Shown: positions 49,521 to 56,244 of the stretch, piece by piece | Position numbering within the stretch: the stretch's first letter is position 1 | Layout of the letters: every line of letters begins with the position of its first letter | Assembly: GCA_023701125.1 (NCBI GenBank) | Contig: JAMPXO010000020.1 | Coordinates: 1 to 56,244, forward strand | Direction: 5' to 3' | Source: Vicinamibacteria bacterium | Lineage (GTDB): Bacteria > Acidobacteriota > Vicinamibacteria > Fen-336 | DNA length: 56,244 nucleotides | Made by a program: the position numbers and the translations under genes | Notes under the pieces: generated by a model | The model's database searches: none | The model's input: only the letters and a program-made list of their open reading frames with translations | Told to the model about the DNA's origin: nothing

Positions 49521-50419
49521 GACTCGCCCCTGCTCTTCTCGCTGCGGCGCTCGTCGCCGGCGGTGCGAGCCTCGCCTTCGCTCAGGCCGTGCCGCAGTTC
49601 AGCTCGGACGTGGGCGTCGCCTACGTCGACGTCTTCGTCTCGGACCACGAGCGCCCCGTGCCAGGCCTGCACGGGCACGACTTCGAGCTGCGCGACGACG
49701 GCGTGCCGCAGCGGGTCGAGCTGGCCGAGATCGACGCGATGCCGGTCCAGGTGCTGCTCGTGTTCGACAGCAGCAACAGCCTGACGGGCGAGAAGCGGGC
49801 GGCCCTGCGCGTCGCCGGCGACCTGCTGCTGGCCGCGCTGCGGCCGGTCGACGAGGTCGGCGTGATCGCCTTTTCGGACGACATCCGCTGGCTGGCCCGA
49901 CCGACCCTGGACCGCCGCGCGGTGCACGAGGCGATCGCGTCGCTGCAACCGGTCGGAGCGACGGCCGTGTACGACGCGCTGGCGGCAGCGCTCGCGGTCG
50001 CCGACCCGCGCGGCCGCACGCTGGTCATCCTGTTCACCGACGAGGTGGACAACTCGAGCCTGCTCGACGCCACCGACCTGCGCGCCGCCGCCGTGCGCTC
50101 CAGCGCCCTCGTCCACCTCGTCACGGTTCGCAGGCGCGGGCCGTTCGTCCCCAACACCCGGGTGCAGCCCGACTCGCACCCGCTGCAGGAGATCGCGGAG
50201 CTGACCGGCGGCCGGGCCTGGATCGCGGACTCGGTCGCGAACCTGACGGCGGCGTTCACCCGTATCGCCGCGACCTTCGCGACGCGCTACGTATTGCGCT
50301 ACGAGCCGGCCGGCGAGCCGACACCGGGCTGGCACCGCCTCGAGGTCAAACTGAGGAAGGGCAAGGCGAAGGTCCAGGCCCGCCGCGGCTACTGGGTCCC
50401 CGACCCGGCGGTCCGCTGA
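49517..50419 (+). CDS. VWFA-related (acidobacterial-type) secreted protein, paralogue
   Basis: 300 residues, GTG start. Same plan as the 45.2-kb protein: signal peptide, VDVFVSDHERPVPGLHGHDFELRDDG, MIDAS DSSNS (84-88), GATAVYDALAAALAVADPRGRTLVILFTDEVDN, ending RRGYWVPDPAVR. The DPRGRTL-ILFTD block is nearly identical in both copies, so duplication is fairly recent. Probably a partner of the co-translated TPR proteins. A 6-bp hairpin (50446-50463) follows, without a T-run. Confidence 0.85.
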   Translation: MRLAPALLAAALVAGGASLAFAQAVPQFSSDVGVAYVDVFVSDHERPVPGLHGHDFELRDDGVPQRVELAEIDAMPVQVLLVFDSSNSLTGEKRAALRVAGDLLLAALRPVDEVGVIAFSDDIRWLARPTLDRRAVHEAIASLQPVGATAVYDALAAALAVADPRGRTLVILFTDEVDNSSLLDATDLRAAAVRSSALVHLVTVRRRGPFVPNTRVQPDSHPLQEIAELTGGRAWIADSVANLTAAFTRIAATFATRYVLRYEPAGEPTPGWHRLEVKLRKGKAKVQARRGYWVPDPAVR

Positions 50420-50671
50420 TCGAAGCCGTCCCCTCGCTGAGGACCGCCCGGAATCCGCCGGGCAGACTCGCGAGGCGCTTGGTCGGTCCCCACGCGGCAC
50501 TTTCATCCGTGGCCTCCCCCGCTGAGAGGAGGCCGGTTGGCAGGCAGGTCTCGCGCGAGCTCCTGGACTCGACGTCGACCAGCCTCGGCTGCGGCTCGCT
50601 GGCCCCCGGCGAGTTCGACCCGCTGCTCGCGGCCTGAGCCCCGGGAGCGCTCGCCAGGGCCCGAGCGCCCG

Positions 50672-51625
50672 CTACTCCTTCTCGAGCTCCAGGATCCAGG
50701 CCGGCGGGTCGGGCTCGCGGCGCACGCCGGCGTGGGCGTCCTCGCCGCGGGCGACGCGGAAGCGGTGCAGCCACGACGGACCCCAGGGCCCGATGTAGGC
50801 GTCCGCTGACTGCCAGGCGGGGTCGGCCAGCGCCTGCTCGAGGCTCGTGAAGGTGTAGCCGCGGCGCTCGAAGAGCCCGAGCACGCGCTCCATCGTCGTC
50901 GTGTTGATGGCGTTGGCGTGGATCAGCAACACCTGCGGGATCGCTCGGCCGAACAACTCCTGCGCTTCGCCTTCGTAGAACGTGACGAGGCCGTCGAGGT
51001 GGGCCAGGTACGCCTCCTCGACCTCGCGCACGAGCTTCTCGTCGCCTTTCGCCTGGGCCTTCTCGTAGGCCGTCGCGAAGGTCCAGTCCGTGCACTCGAT
51101 GCTGAACGGGGCGACGGTGTAGCCGTTCCGCGCGAGGAACGCCTCGAACTCCGCCTTGGCCCCCGCGGTGGGTCCCGTGTGGGTGTACGGATGGCGGAAC
51201 CAGCGCGGCGCGGCCGAGCCGCGAGCCTTCAGCAGCTGGCGAGTGACGACGTCGCCGCGCAGCGTCGCGGCCTCGAACTGCTCGAGCGGCGTGCGCTGGA
51301 AGGAGACGTGGCCCCAGGTGTGGTTGCCGAGCTCGAGGCCCGCGTCCAGCCACTGCGCGAGCAACGCGACACGCGCGTCCACCTCGCCCGGCACGACGAC
51401 CTTGTCCTCGTTGACGAAGCCGATCACCGGCACCCCGCGGCGCTGCAGGGGGGCGAGCAGCCGGGTGGTCGCAGACGCGATCTCCGGCATCGCCAGCCGA
51501 CGGGTGACGAACGGCAGGTCGTCGATCGTGACCGCGACGGTGCGGGCGGGCGCGGGAGCCTGGCCGTGGGCGGCGACCGGAGCGAGCGCGAGCAGGGAGA
51601 GCAACAGCGTGAAGCGAAGCGTCAT
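50672..51625 (-). CDS. Secreted NodB-type polysaccharide deacetylase
   Basis: 317 residues; signal peptide ending AAHGQ. Motif 1 TIDD (D35 catalytic, D36 metal), motif 2 NHTWGH (H102, H106 metal), motif 3 RHPYTHTG. A long insert after residue 155 precedes LIHANAINTTTMERVL (motif 5). It should remove acetyl groups from a glycan or peptidoglycan in the envelope. The 252 bp downstream carry no credible gene. Promoter element TACGAT lies 6 nt before its start. Confidence 0.9.
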   Translation of the reverse strand: MTLRFTLLLSLLALAPVAAHGQAPAPARTVAVTIDDLPFVTRRLAMPEIASATTRLLAPLQRRGVPVIGFVNEDKVVVPGEVDARVALLAQWLDAGLELGNHTWGHVSFQRTPLEQFEAATLRGDVVTRQLLKARGSAAPRWFRHPYTHTGPTAGAKAEFEAFLARNGYTVAPFSIECTDWTFATAYEKAQAKGDEKLVREVEEAYLAHLDGLVTFYEGEAQELFGRAIPQVLLIHANAINTTTMERVLGLFERRGYTFTSLEQALADPAWQSADAYIGPWGPSWLHRFRVARGEDAHAGVRREPDPPAWILELEKE

Positions 51626-51631
51626 CGCACG

Positions 51632-51637
51632 ATCGTA
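51632..51637 (-). promoter_or_regulatory. -10-like TACGAT, 6 nt before ATG of the deacetylase
   Basis: Minus-strand TACGAT-N6-ATG (51625). It is 19 bp from the opposing TAGACT (51657-51662) that probably serves the kinase gene, giving a compact divergent promoter pair. Confidence 0.45.
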
Positions 51638-51680
51638 CAGGCGAACGGCGCGGCGTTAGACTTCGGGTCGGAGGCCGCCG

Positions 51681-53831
51681 ATGCCGGTGCTGGCGGGCGC
51701 GGAACTCGGCCACTACGCGCTGGTCGAGAAGATCGGCGAAGGCGGGATGGGCGTCGTCTGGCGCGCCCGCGACCTCAAGCTGGACCGCGAGGTGGCGCTC
51801 AAGGTGCTGCCCGAGGCGCGCACTTCCGATCCCGACTGGCTGGCGCGGCTGGAGCAGGAAGCTCGCGCGGCCGCCGCGCTGAGCCACCCCAACGCCGTCG
51901 CGGTTCATGCGATCGAAGAAGCCGAGGGCGTGCGCTTCCTGGTGTTCGAGCTGGTCCACGGCCGCAGCCTCGCCGAGTTGATCCCGCCCACCGGCCTGCC
52001 GCTCCCGCAGATCGTCGGCCTCGGCGCCGGCATCGCCGGGGCGCTCGCCGCGGCCCACCGCCGCGGCCTCACCCACCGCGACCTGAAGCCGCGCAACGTG
52101 ATGGTCGACGAGGGCGGTGCGGCGCGAGTGCTCGACTTCGGGCTCGCCGCCTTCCTGCCGCCGGCGGCGCCCGAGGCCTCGCCCGACTCGCCCACCCGCC
52201 CCTACCCGCCGCTGCCGGGCGGCGGCACGCTCTGCTACATGGCGCCCGAGCAGTTGCGCGGCGCCCCGCCGGACCCCAGCGCCGACGTGTGGAGCCTGGG
52301 CGTGCTGCTGTTCGAGATGGCGTGCGGCAAGCCGCCGTTCCGCGGCGCGACGCCCGCAGACCTCGTCTCCGCGGTGCTGCTCGCGGAACCCGAGCCACTC
52401 GCCCGCAGTCGCCCTGACCTGCCGCCGGAGCTGGCCGCGATCGTCTCCACCTGCCTGCGCAAGGACCCCGCGCGCCGCCTGCTGACCGCCGACGACGTGC
52501 GGCTGGCGTTGTTGCGGCTGCCCGCGAGCGAGACCCGCGAGCGCAAGGTCGCGGTGCTTCCCTTCGTCGACATGAGCCGCGAGCACGACCAGGGCTGGCT
52601 GTGCGACGGCCTGGCCGAGGAGATCCTGCTCACGCTGCGCGGCGTGCCGGGACTGCGCGTCGTGTCGCGCGCCGCGGCGTTCTCCGCCCGCGCCGCCGCG
52701 GGTCCCACGCCGGACCTCGGCGAACTGGGCCGCAAGCTCGGCGCGTCGGTGCTGCTCGACGGCAGCGTGCGCCAGGCCGACGGCAAGGTGCGGGTGGCGG
52801 TCGAGCTGATCGACGTCGACGACGGCGCGCAGCTCTGGGCCTTCCGCCACGAGGGCGCGCTCGGTGACGTGTTCGCGCTGCAGGACCAGATCGCGCGCCA
52901 GGTCGCCGCCGCGCTGGAGGTGCAGTTCGGCCACGCCGCGAGCGCCCCCGCGGGCACCACCCAGTTGCGGGCGTGGGAGCTCTACCACCGCGCCCGGCGC
53001 CTGTACTACCGCTACAGCCGCCGCGCCGTCGAAGAAGCCCGCACGCTGTTCGAGCGCGCACTCGGCGAGGACCCGGCGTTCGCCCGGGCGTGGGCCGGGC
53101 TCGCCGACTGCGGCTTCTTCCTGTACCTCTACGTGCACCGCGACCCGGAGGCGCTGCACCTCGCGCGCGAGGCCAGCCGCCGCGCGCTGGAGTTGCAGCC
53201 CGCACTGGCCGAGGCCCACGCCTCGCGCGGCATGGGCCTCTCGCTCGACGGCCGCCACACCGAGGCCGAGCGCGCCTTCGAGGAGGCCGTGCGCCTCGAC
53301 CCCGATCTGTTCGAGGCCCGCTACTTCCGGGCCCGCGACGCCTTCGCGCAGGGCCGGCTGACCGACGCCGCGCGCGAGTGGGAGGCGGCCGGGCGGGCGC
53401 GGCCCGAGGACTTCCAGTCGCCGCTGCTGGTGGCCCAGGTCTACGACGCGCTCGCGCAGCCCGAGGCCGCGGCCGCCGCCCGCCGCCGCGGCGTGGTGCT
53501 GGCCGAGGCCCAGGCGGCGCGCGAGCCGGACGACACCCGCGCCCTCTACATGGCGGCCAACGGCCTGGTCGCGCTGGGCGAGCGCGAGCGTGGCCTGGCG
53601 CTGTCCGATCGTGCGCTGGCGCTGGAGCCCGACGACCCGATGCTGCTCTACAACGTCGGCTGCATCCTGGCGCTGGCCGCCGAGCCGGAGCGCGCGATCG
53701 ACTGCCTCGTCCGCGCCGTCGCCGGCGGCCTGCGCCAGCGCGGCTGGCTCGAGCACGACTCCAACCTCGATTCGCTGCGCGCGAGCCCGCGCTTCCAGGC
53801 GCTCGTCGGAGCGATCCCCGCCGAGGCATGA
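51681..53831 (+). CDS. Soluble Ser/Thr protein kinase with TolB-like and TPR regions
   Basis: 716 residues. The kinase domain spans about 12-270: glycine loop GEGGMG (19-24), K41 in VALK, HRDLKPRN (H132-N139, D134 catalytic), DFGLA and APEQ. Then ERKVAVLPFVDMSREHDQGWLCDGLAEEI (about 290-430), a FlgO/TolB-N-like nucleotide/peptide-binding module common in such kinases, followed by about eight TPRs. No TM helix is seen, so it is cytosolic. Kinases of this plan are common in Acidobacteriota. ATG has GGAGG upstream. It precedes two secreted VWFA genes; a shared process is possible but not shown. Confidence 0.9.
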   Translation: MPVLAGAELGHYALVEKIGEGGMGVVWRARDLKLDREVALKVLPEARTSDPDWLARLEQEARAAAALSHPNAVAVHAIEEAEGVRFLVFELVHGRSLAELIPPTGLPLPQIVGLGAGIAGALAAAHRRGLTHRDLKPRNVMVDEGGAARVLDFGLAAFLPPAAPEASPDSPTRPYPPLPGGGTLCYMAPEQLRGAPPDPSADVWSLGVLLFEMACGKPPFRGATPADLVSAVLLAEPEPLARSRPDLPPELAAIVSTCLRKDPARRLLTADDVRLALLRLPASETRERKVAVLPFVDMSREHDQGWLCDGLAEEILLTLRGVPGLRVVSRAAAFSARAAAGPTPDLGELGRKLGASVLLDGSVRQADGKVRVAVELIDVDDGAQLWAFRHEGALGDVFALQDQIARQVAAALEVQFGHAASAPAGTTQLRAWELYHRARRLYYRYSRRAVEEARTLFERALGEDPAFARAWAGLADCGFFLYLYVHRDPEALHLAREASRRALELQPALAEAHASRGMGLSLDGRHTEAERAFEEAVRLDPDLFEARYFRARDAFAQGRLTDAAREWEAAGRARPEDFQSPLLVAQVYDALAQPEAAAAARRRGVVLAEAQAAREPDDTRALYMAANGLVALGERERGLALSDRALALEPDDPMLLYNVGCILALAAEPERAIDCLVRAVAGGLRQRGWLEHDSNLDSLRASPRFQALVGAIPAEA

Positions 53832-53865
53832 TCGGCGTGCGGGGCCTTCAATAGGGGGATCCAAC

Positions 53866-54792
53866 ATGCTGCACGTCGCCGTCGCCGCGCTGCTGCTGTT
53901 CCAGGGCGTCGAACCACGGACCCTCTCGCTGTGGGCCACCGACCCCGAGACCGGCGCACCCGCCGAGGGGCTGACCGCCGCCGAGGTCGCGATCCTCGAG
54001 GACGGCCGCGTCGTCGAGGGGCTCGTCGTCCGCCGCGACGACCGGCCGCTGGTGGTGGCCCTGGTGCTCGACTCCAGCGAGTCGATCGCCGACAAGTGGC
54101 GCACGGAGTTGCAGGTCGCCGCGATCGAGTTCGTGCGCGGCCTGCCCGACGGCGCGAAGGTCGGGGTGTGGACGACGGGCGACCGCGCGCGGCGCGTCGT
54201 CGAGTTCTCCGTCGACCGCGACAAGATCGTCAAGGCGATCGAGAAGACCTTCCCGCTGGGCGCCAACTCGATGCTCGACGGGCTGGTCGAGGCCGCGAAG
54301 GAGCTGCGCAAGCAGCCCGGCGACCGCAGCGCGCTGGTGGCGGTGTCGGGCGCCGGCTTCGGCTTCTCGGATTACACGAAGGACCTGGCCCGCGACCGCG
54401 TGCAGGCCAACGCCATGGTCACCTTCGGCGTGCTGTTCGACGAGGGCCTCGCTGCCGGCGCCCTCGGCGGTCGCACCTTCACCCCCGGGGCCCGCGGCGA
54501 GCTGCCGGCCGGTCGCGCCGACTCCGACAACTTCTCCCGCGTCGGCCGCGGCGAGCACGAGTACGTGATGATCCAGGGCGCGCGGCGCAGCGGCGGCCTG
54601 TTCCAGGCGATCCCCTCCTCGCAGGGCGTCAAGGACGCGCTGGCGAAGGTCAACGTCGCGCTGCGCAGCCAGTACCTGCTCTCGTACAAGTCGCTGCCCA
54701 ACCCCCACGAGCGCCGCACCGAGGTGCGCACGGCGCGGCCGCTGACGGTGCGCCTCGGCCCCTCCAGCGTCGAAGAGCCGGGCGGCCGTTGA
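53866..54792 (+). CDS. Secreted VWFA-like protein (tandem paralogue 1)
   Basis: 308 residues with a short signal peptide, an N-terminal beta region (ATDPETGAPAEGLTAAEVAILEDGRVVEGL) and a VWA-like domain with complete MIDAS DSSES (69-73). The core includes VGVWTTGDRARRVVEFS and AKELRKQPGDRSALVAVSGAGFGFS. A loop of about 20 residues (LAAGALGGRTFTPGARGEL) is absent from the next paralogue. It ends VEEPGGR. AGGGGG lies about 8 nt before the ATG. Only 34 bp after the kinase gene. Confidence 0.83.
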   Translation: MLHVAVAALLLFQGVEPRTLSLWATDPETGAPAEGLTAAEVAILEDGRVVEGLVVRRDDRPLVVALVLDSSESIADKWRTELQVAAIEFVRGLPDGAKVGVWTTGDRARRVVEFSVDRDKIVKAIEKTFPLGANSMLDGLVEAAKELRKQPGDRSALVAVSGAGFGFSDYTKDLARDRVQANAMVTFGVLFDEGLAAGALGGRTFTPGARGELPAGRADSDNFSRVGRGEHEYVMIQGARRSGGLFQAIPSSQGVKDALAKVNVALRSQYLLSYKSLPNPHERRTEVRTARPLTVRLGPSSVEEPGGR

Positions 54793-54806
54793 GCGCTCAC
54801 GCGATC

Positions 54807-54812
54807 TAGAAT
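54807..54812 (+). promoter_or_regulatory. -10-like TAGAAT, 6 nt before ATG
   Basis: TAGAAT-N6-ATG (54819) in the 26-bp gap between the two VWFA-like genes, so the second copy has its own probable leaderless promoter. Confidence 0.45.
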
Positions 54813-54818
54813 CGGACC

Positions 54819-55685
54819 ATGTTCCATCTCGCCGCCGCTGCCCTGCTGCTCCTGTCGGGGGTCGAACAACGCACGCTGTCGCTGTGGGCCAACGACCCGC
54901 AGACCGGCGCTGCCGCCGAGGGCCTGACCGGCGCCGACGTCGCGGTGCTCGAGGACGGCACCGTGATGGAGGGCCTGCAGGTCGAGCGCGACCCGCGCGT
55001 GTTGACCGTGGCCCTCGTGCTCGACTCCAGCGAGGGCATGAGCTCGGCGTGGCGGCTGCACGTGCAGAGCGCGGTCGTCGCTTTCGTGCGCAAGCTGCCC
55101 GCGGAGGCCCGGGTCGCCGTGTGGACGACGGGCGATCGCGCGCGGCGGGCCGCAGAGTTCGGCACGGACCGCGAGAAGACGCTGCAGACGATCGAGAAGA
55201 CGATGCCGTTCGGCACCAACAACCTGCTCGACGGCCTGGCCGAGGCCGCCAAGGAGCTGCGCAAGCAGCCCGGCGACCGCAGCGTGCTGGTCGCGATCTC
55301 CGGCGCCGGCTTCGGCTACAGCCAGTTCTCGAAGGAGATGGTGCGCGAGCGGCTGTCCGCCGACGTGATGGCGGTGTTCGGCCTGCTGTTCGACGAGGGA
55401 GCGGGCGGGCGCTCCATGGACGGCTACTCGCTGGTCGGCCGCGGCGACCACGAGTTCGTGCTGAATCAGGCGGCGCGCCGCAGCGGCGGCCTGTTCCAGT
55501 CGCTGCCGACCGCCCAGGGCACCGCCGACGCGCTGGCGAAATTCGAGGTCGCGCTGCGCAGCCAGTACCTGCTCCGCTACAAGACCCAGCCCAACCCGCG
55601 CCAGCGCCGGACCGAGGTCAAGACCCGGATGCCGCTGACGGTCCGCCTCGGCCCCGCCTCGGTGGAAGAACCCGGCGGCCGCTGA
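54819..55685 (+). CDS. Secreted VWFA-like protein (tandem paralogue 2)
   Basis: 288 residues, close paralogue of the preceding gene: the same LAKFEVALRSQYLLRYKTQPNPRQRRTEV end and VEEPGGR terminus. The MIDAS reads DSSEG (69-73), with the last metal-binding serine replaced by glycine, so metal-dependent ligand binding may be lost or changed. The extra loop of copy 1 is missing. Divergence of one copy after duplication is likely. Confidence 0.83.
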   Translation: MFHLAAAALLLLSGVEQRTLSLWANDPQTGAAAEGLTGADVAVLEDGTVMEGLQVERDPRVLTVALVLDSSEGMSSAWRLHVQSAVVAFVRKLPAEARVAVWTTGDRARRAAEFGTDREKTLQTIEKTMPFGTNNLLDGLAEAAKELRKQPGDRSVLVAISGAGFGYSQFSKEMVRERLSADVMAVFGLLFDEGAGGRSMDGYSLVGRGDHEFVLNQAARRSGGLFQSLPTAQGTADALAKFEVALRSQYLLRYKTQPNPRQRRTEVKTRMPLTVRLGPASVEEPGGR

Positions 55686-55737
55686 TCGACTGACCCTGCG
55701 TCCGCTCGTGTAAGCTGCCGGCTCACGGGAGGCCCGC

Positions 55738-56244
55738 ATGTCCGTGTCCGTGACGTGCCCGGTGTACACGCTGGCCGCGGTGAGTTCCGCGGACGTTGCC
55801 GCCGCTGCCTCCTGGGACCCGACGCCGGCCCAAATGGCCCAGGTCGCGTTCGCCCGCCGACGGCGCGGGAGACGAGTCGCCGGCTGGGGCGCGTTCGTAC
55901 TGTTTGTCGTCGGTGCCGCCTGCCTGCTGTTCCCGCCGGGCCTGATCGTCGTCATCCCGGTCGCCCTCGGGCTCTTCGCCTGGGCAGGGGTTCTGTACGC
56001 CACGCCGGGCAAGGTGTCGCGCGCGACCAATGCCGAGGCCGCCTTCCGGGACTTCTTCTCCGGCTTCTCGAGCGTCTACACGCGCGGGGTCAGCACGGGC
56101 CTGATGTGGGACGAGGCCGACCTGGCCTTCGTGCTGCTGACCCCGGCGGCGCGCGACGAGGCCGCGGAGGTCGACCGCCTGCGCGAGACGTGGCGGGCGT
56201 TCTGGACCTCGATCGCCGTCGAGGGCAGCGAGGCCACGGCCGAT
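55738..56244 (+). CDS. Membrane protein of unknown function (3'-truncated by window edge)
   Basis: 169 codons visible, open to the edge. ATG 55738 follows GGGAGG by 6 nt. A polar N-terminus (MSVSVTCPVYTLAAVSS) is followed by an Arg-rich stretch (FARRRRGRRVAG) and two adjacent TM helices (about 50-95), then a soluble part (FRDFFSGFSSVYTRG). Probably N-in with both ends cytosolic. TAAGCT at about 55711-55716 may be its -10 box. No domain recognised; the missing C-terminus may hold one. Confidence 0.7.
   Translation, partial: MSVSVTCPVYTLAAVSSADVAAAASWDPTPAQMAQVAFARRRRGRRVAGWGAFVLFVVGAACLLFPPGLIVVIPVALGLFAWAGVLYATPGKVSRATNAEAAFRDFFSGFSSVYTRGVSTGLMWDEADLAFVLLTPAARDEAAEVDRLRETWRAFWTSIAVEGSEATAD

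Noticed and set aside
50446-50463. Small hairpin GCCCGG-N6-CCGGGC after the second VWFA gene
   Set aside because: The stem is only 6 bp with no T-tract; not supported as a terminator.
50564-50637. Ser/Thr/Gly/Cys-rich peptide end (TSTSLGCGSLAPGEFDP) after the VWFA gene
   Set aside because: It looks RiPP-like, but no usable start codon exists in the frame after the VWFA stop.
50537-50809. TTG-initiated 90-codon frame with GAGGAGG upstream
   Set aside because: It runs antisense into the deacetylase gene, is Arg/Ala/Pro-rich and has no recognisable feature; the SD match is probably chance.

Overview
The window is very GC-rich (about 70% or more by eye) chromosomal DNA packed with genes and with no mobile element. 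The four von Willebrand A proteins at 45-56 kb resemble the VWFA-related family typical of Acidobacteriota. Together with decaheme cytochromes, TonB receptors and Ser/Thr kinases this suggests a Gram-negative, high-GC acidobacterium. That assignment is an inference; no rRNA or marker gene is present. Starts are often GTG or TTG, neighbouring genes often overlap by 4 nt (ATGA, GTGA, TTGA), and many genes have a TAnnnT hexamer 6-9 nt before the start codon, which suggests leaderless transcripts.

Layout. 1-2 kb: a minus-strand electron-conduit pair, an MtrB/PioB-type porin (cut by the left edge) and a DmsE-type periplasmic decaheme cytochrome. 2.3-9 kb: a plus-strand envelope operon of DUF1302, DUF1329, a YCF48/BNR repeat protein and an RND/MMPL permease. 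9-13 kb: a TPR-GGDEF diguanylate cyclase converging on an M28 (PSMA-like) carboxypeptidase.

12.9-24.6 kb is the most unusual part. It holds a divergent SDR, an asparagine-synthetase homologue, an ABC exporter, an SGNH enzyme, a GT4, an HprK-like kinase, an S51-type serine peptidase homologue, a PqqD-like protein, two GT2s and a nucleotidyltransferase. The PqqD-like protein ends in a lasso-leader-like motif, YxxPxLxxxG. The set looks like a non-canonical lasso/RiPP-like maturation and glycosylation locus. No classical transglutaminase-type leader peptidase and no separate precursor gene is visible.

24.7-43 kb is mostly housekeeping and accessory genes: a GNAT, a barnase-like RNase with barstar, a CDGSH protein, a coiled-coil protein, YgfZ, a TonB receptor coupled to cob(I)alamin adenosyltransferase, a GIY-YIG protein, a ChrA-type transporter, two multi-pass GT39-like proteins (one with an in-frame 87-bp tandem duplication), a HAD phosphatase, an SDR, a DsbA-like lipoprotein and arginine decarboxylase SpeA.

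43-56 kb: a metallophosphoesterase, then repeated TPR + VWFA modules (one TPR-VWFA, then TPR-TPR-VWFA) flanking a minus-strand HExxH peptidase. After a NodB deacetylase comes a cytosolic Ser/Thr kinase with TolB-like and TPR regions, two tandem secreted VWFA paralogues, and a membrane protein cut by the right edge.
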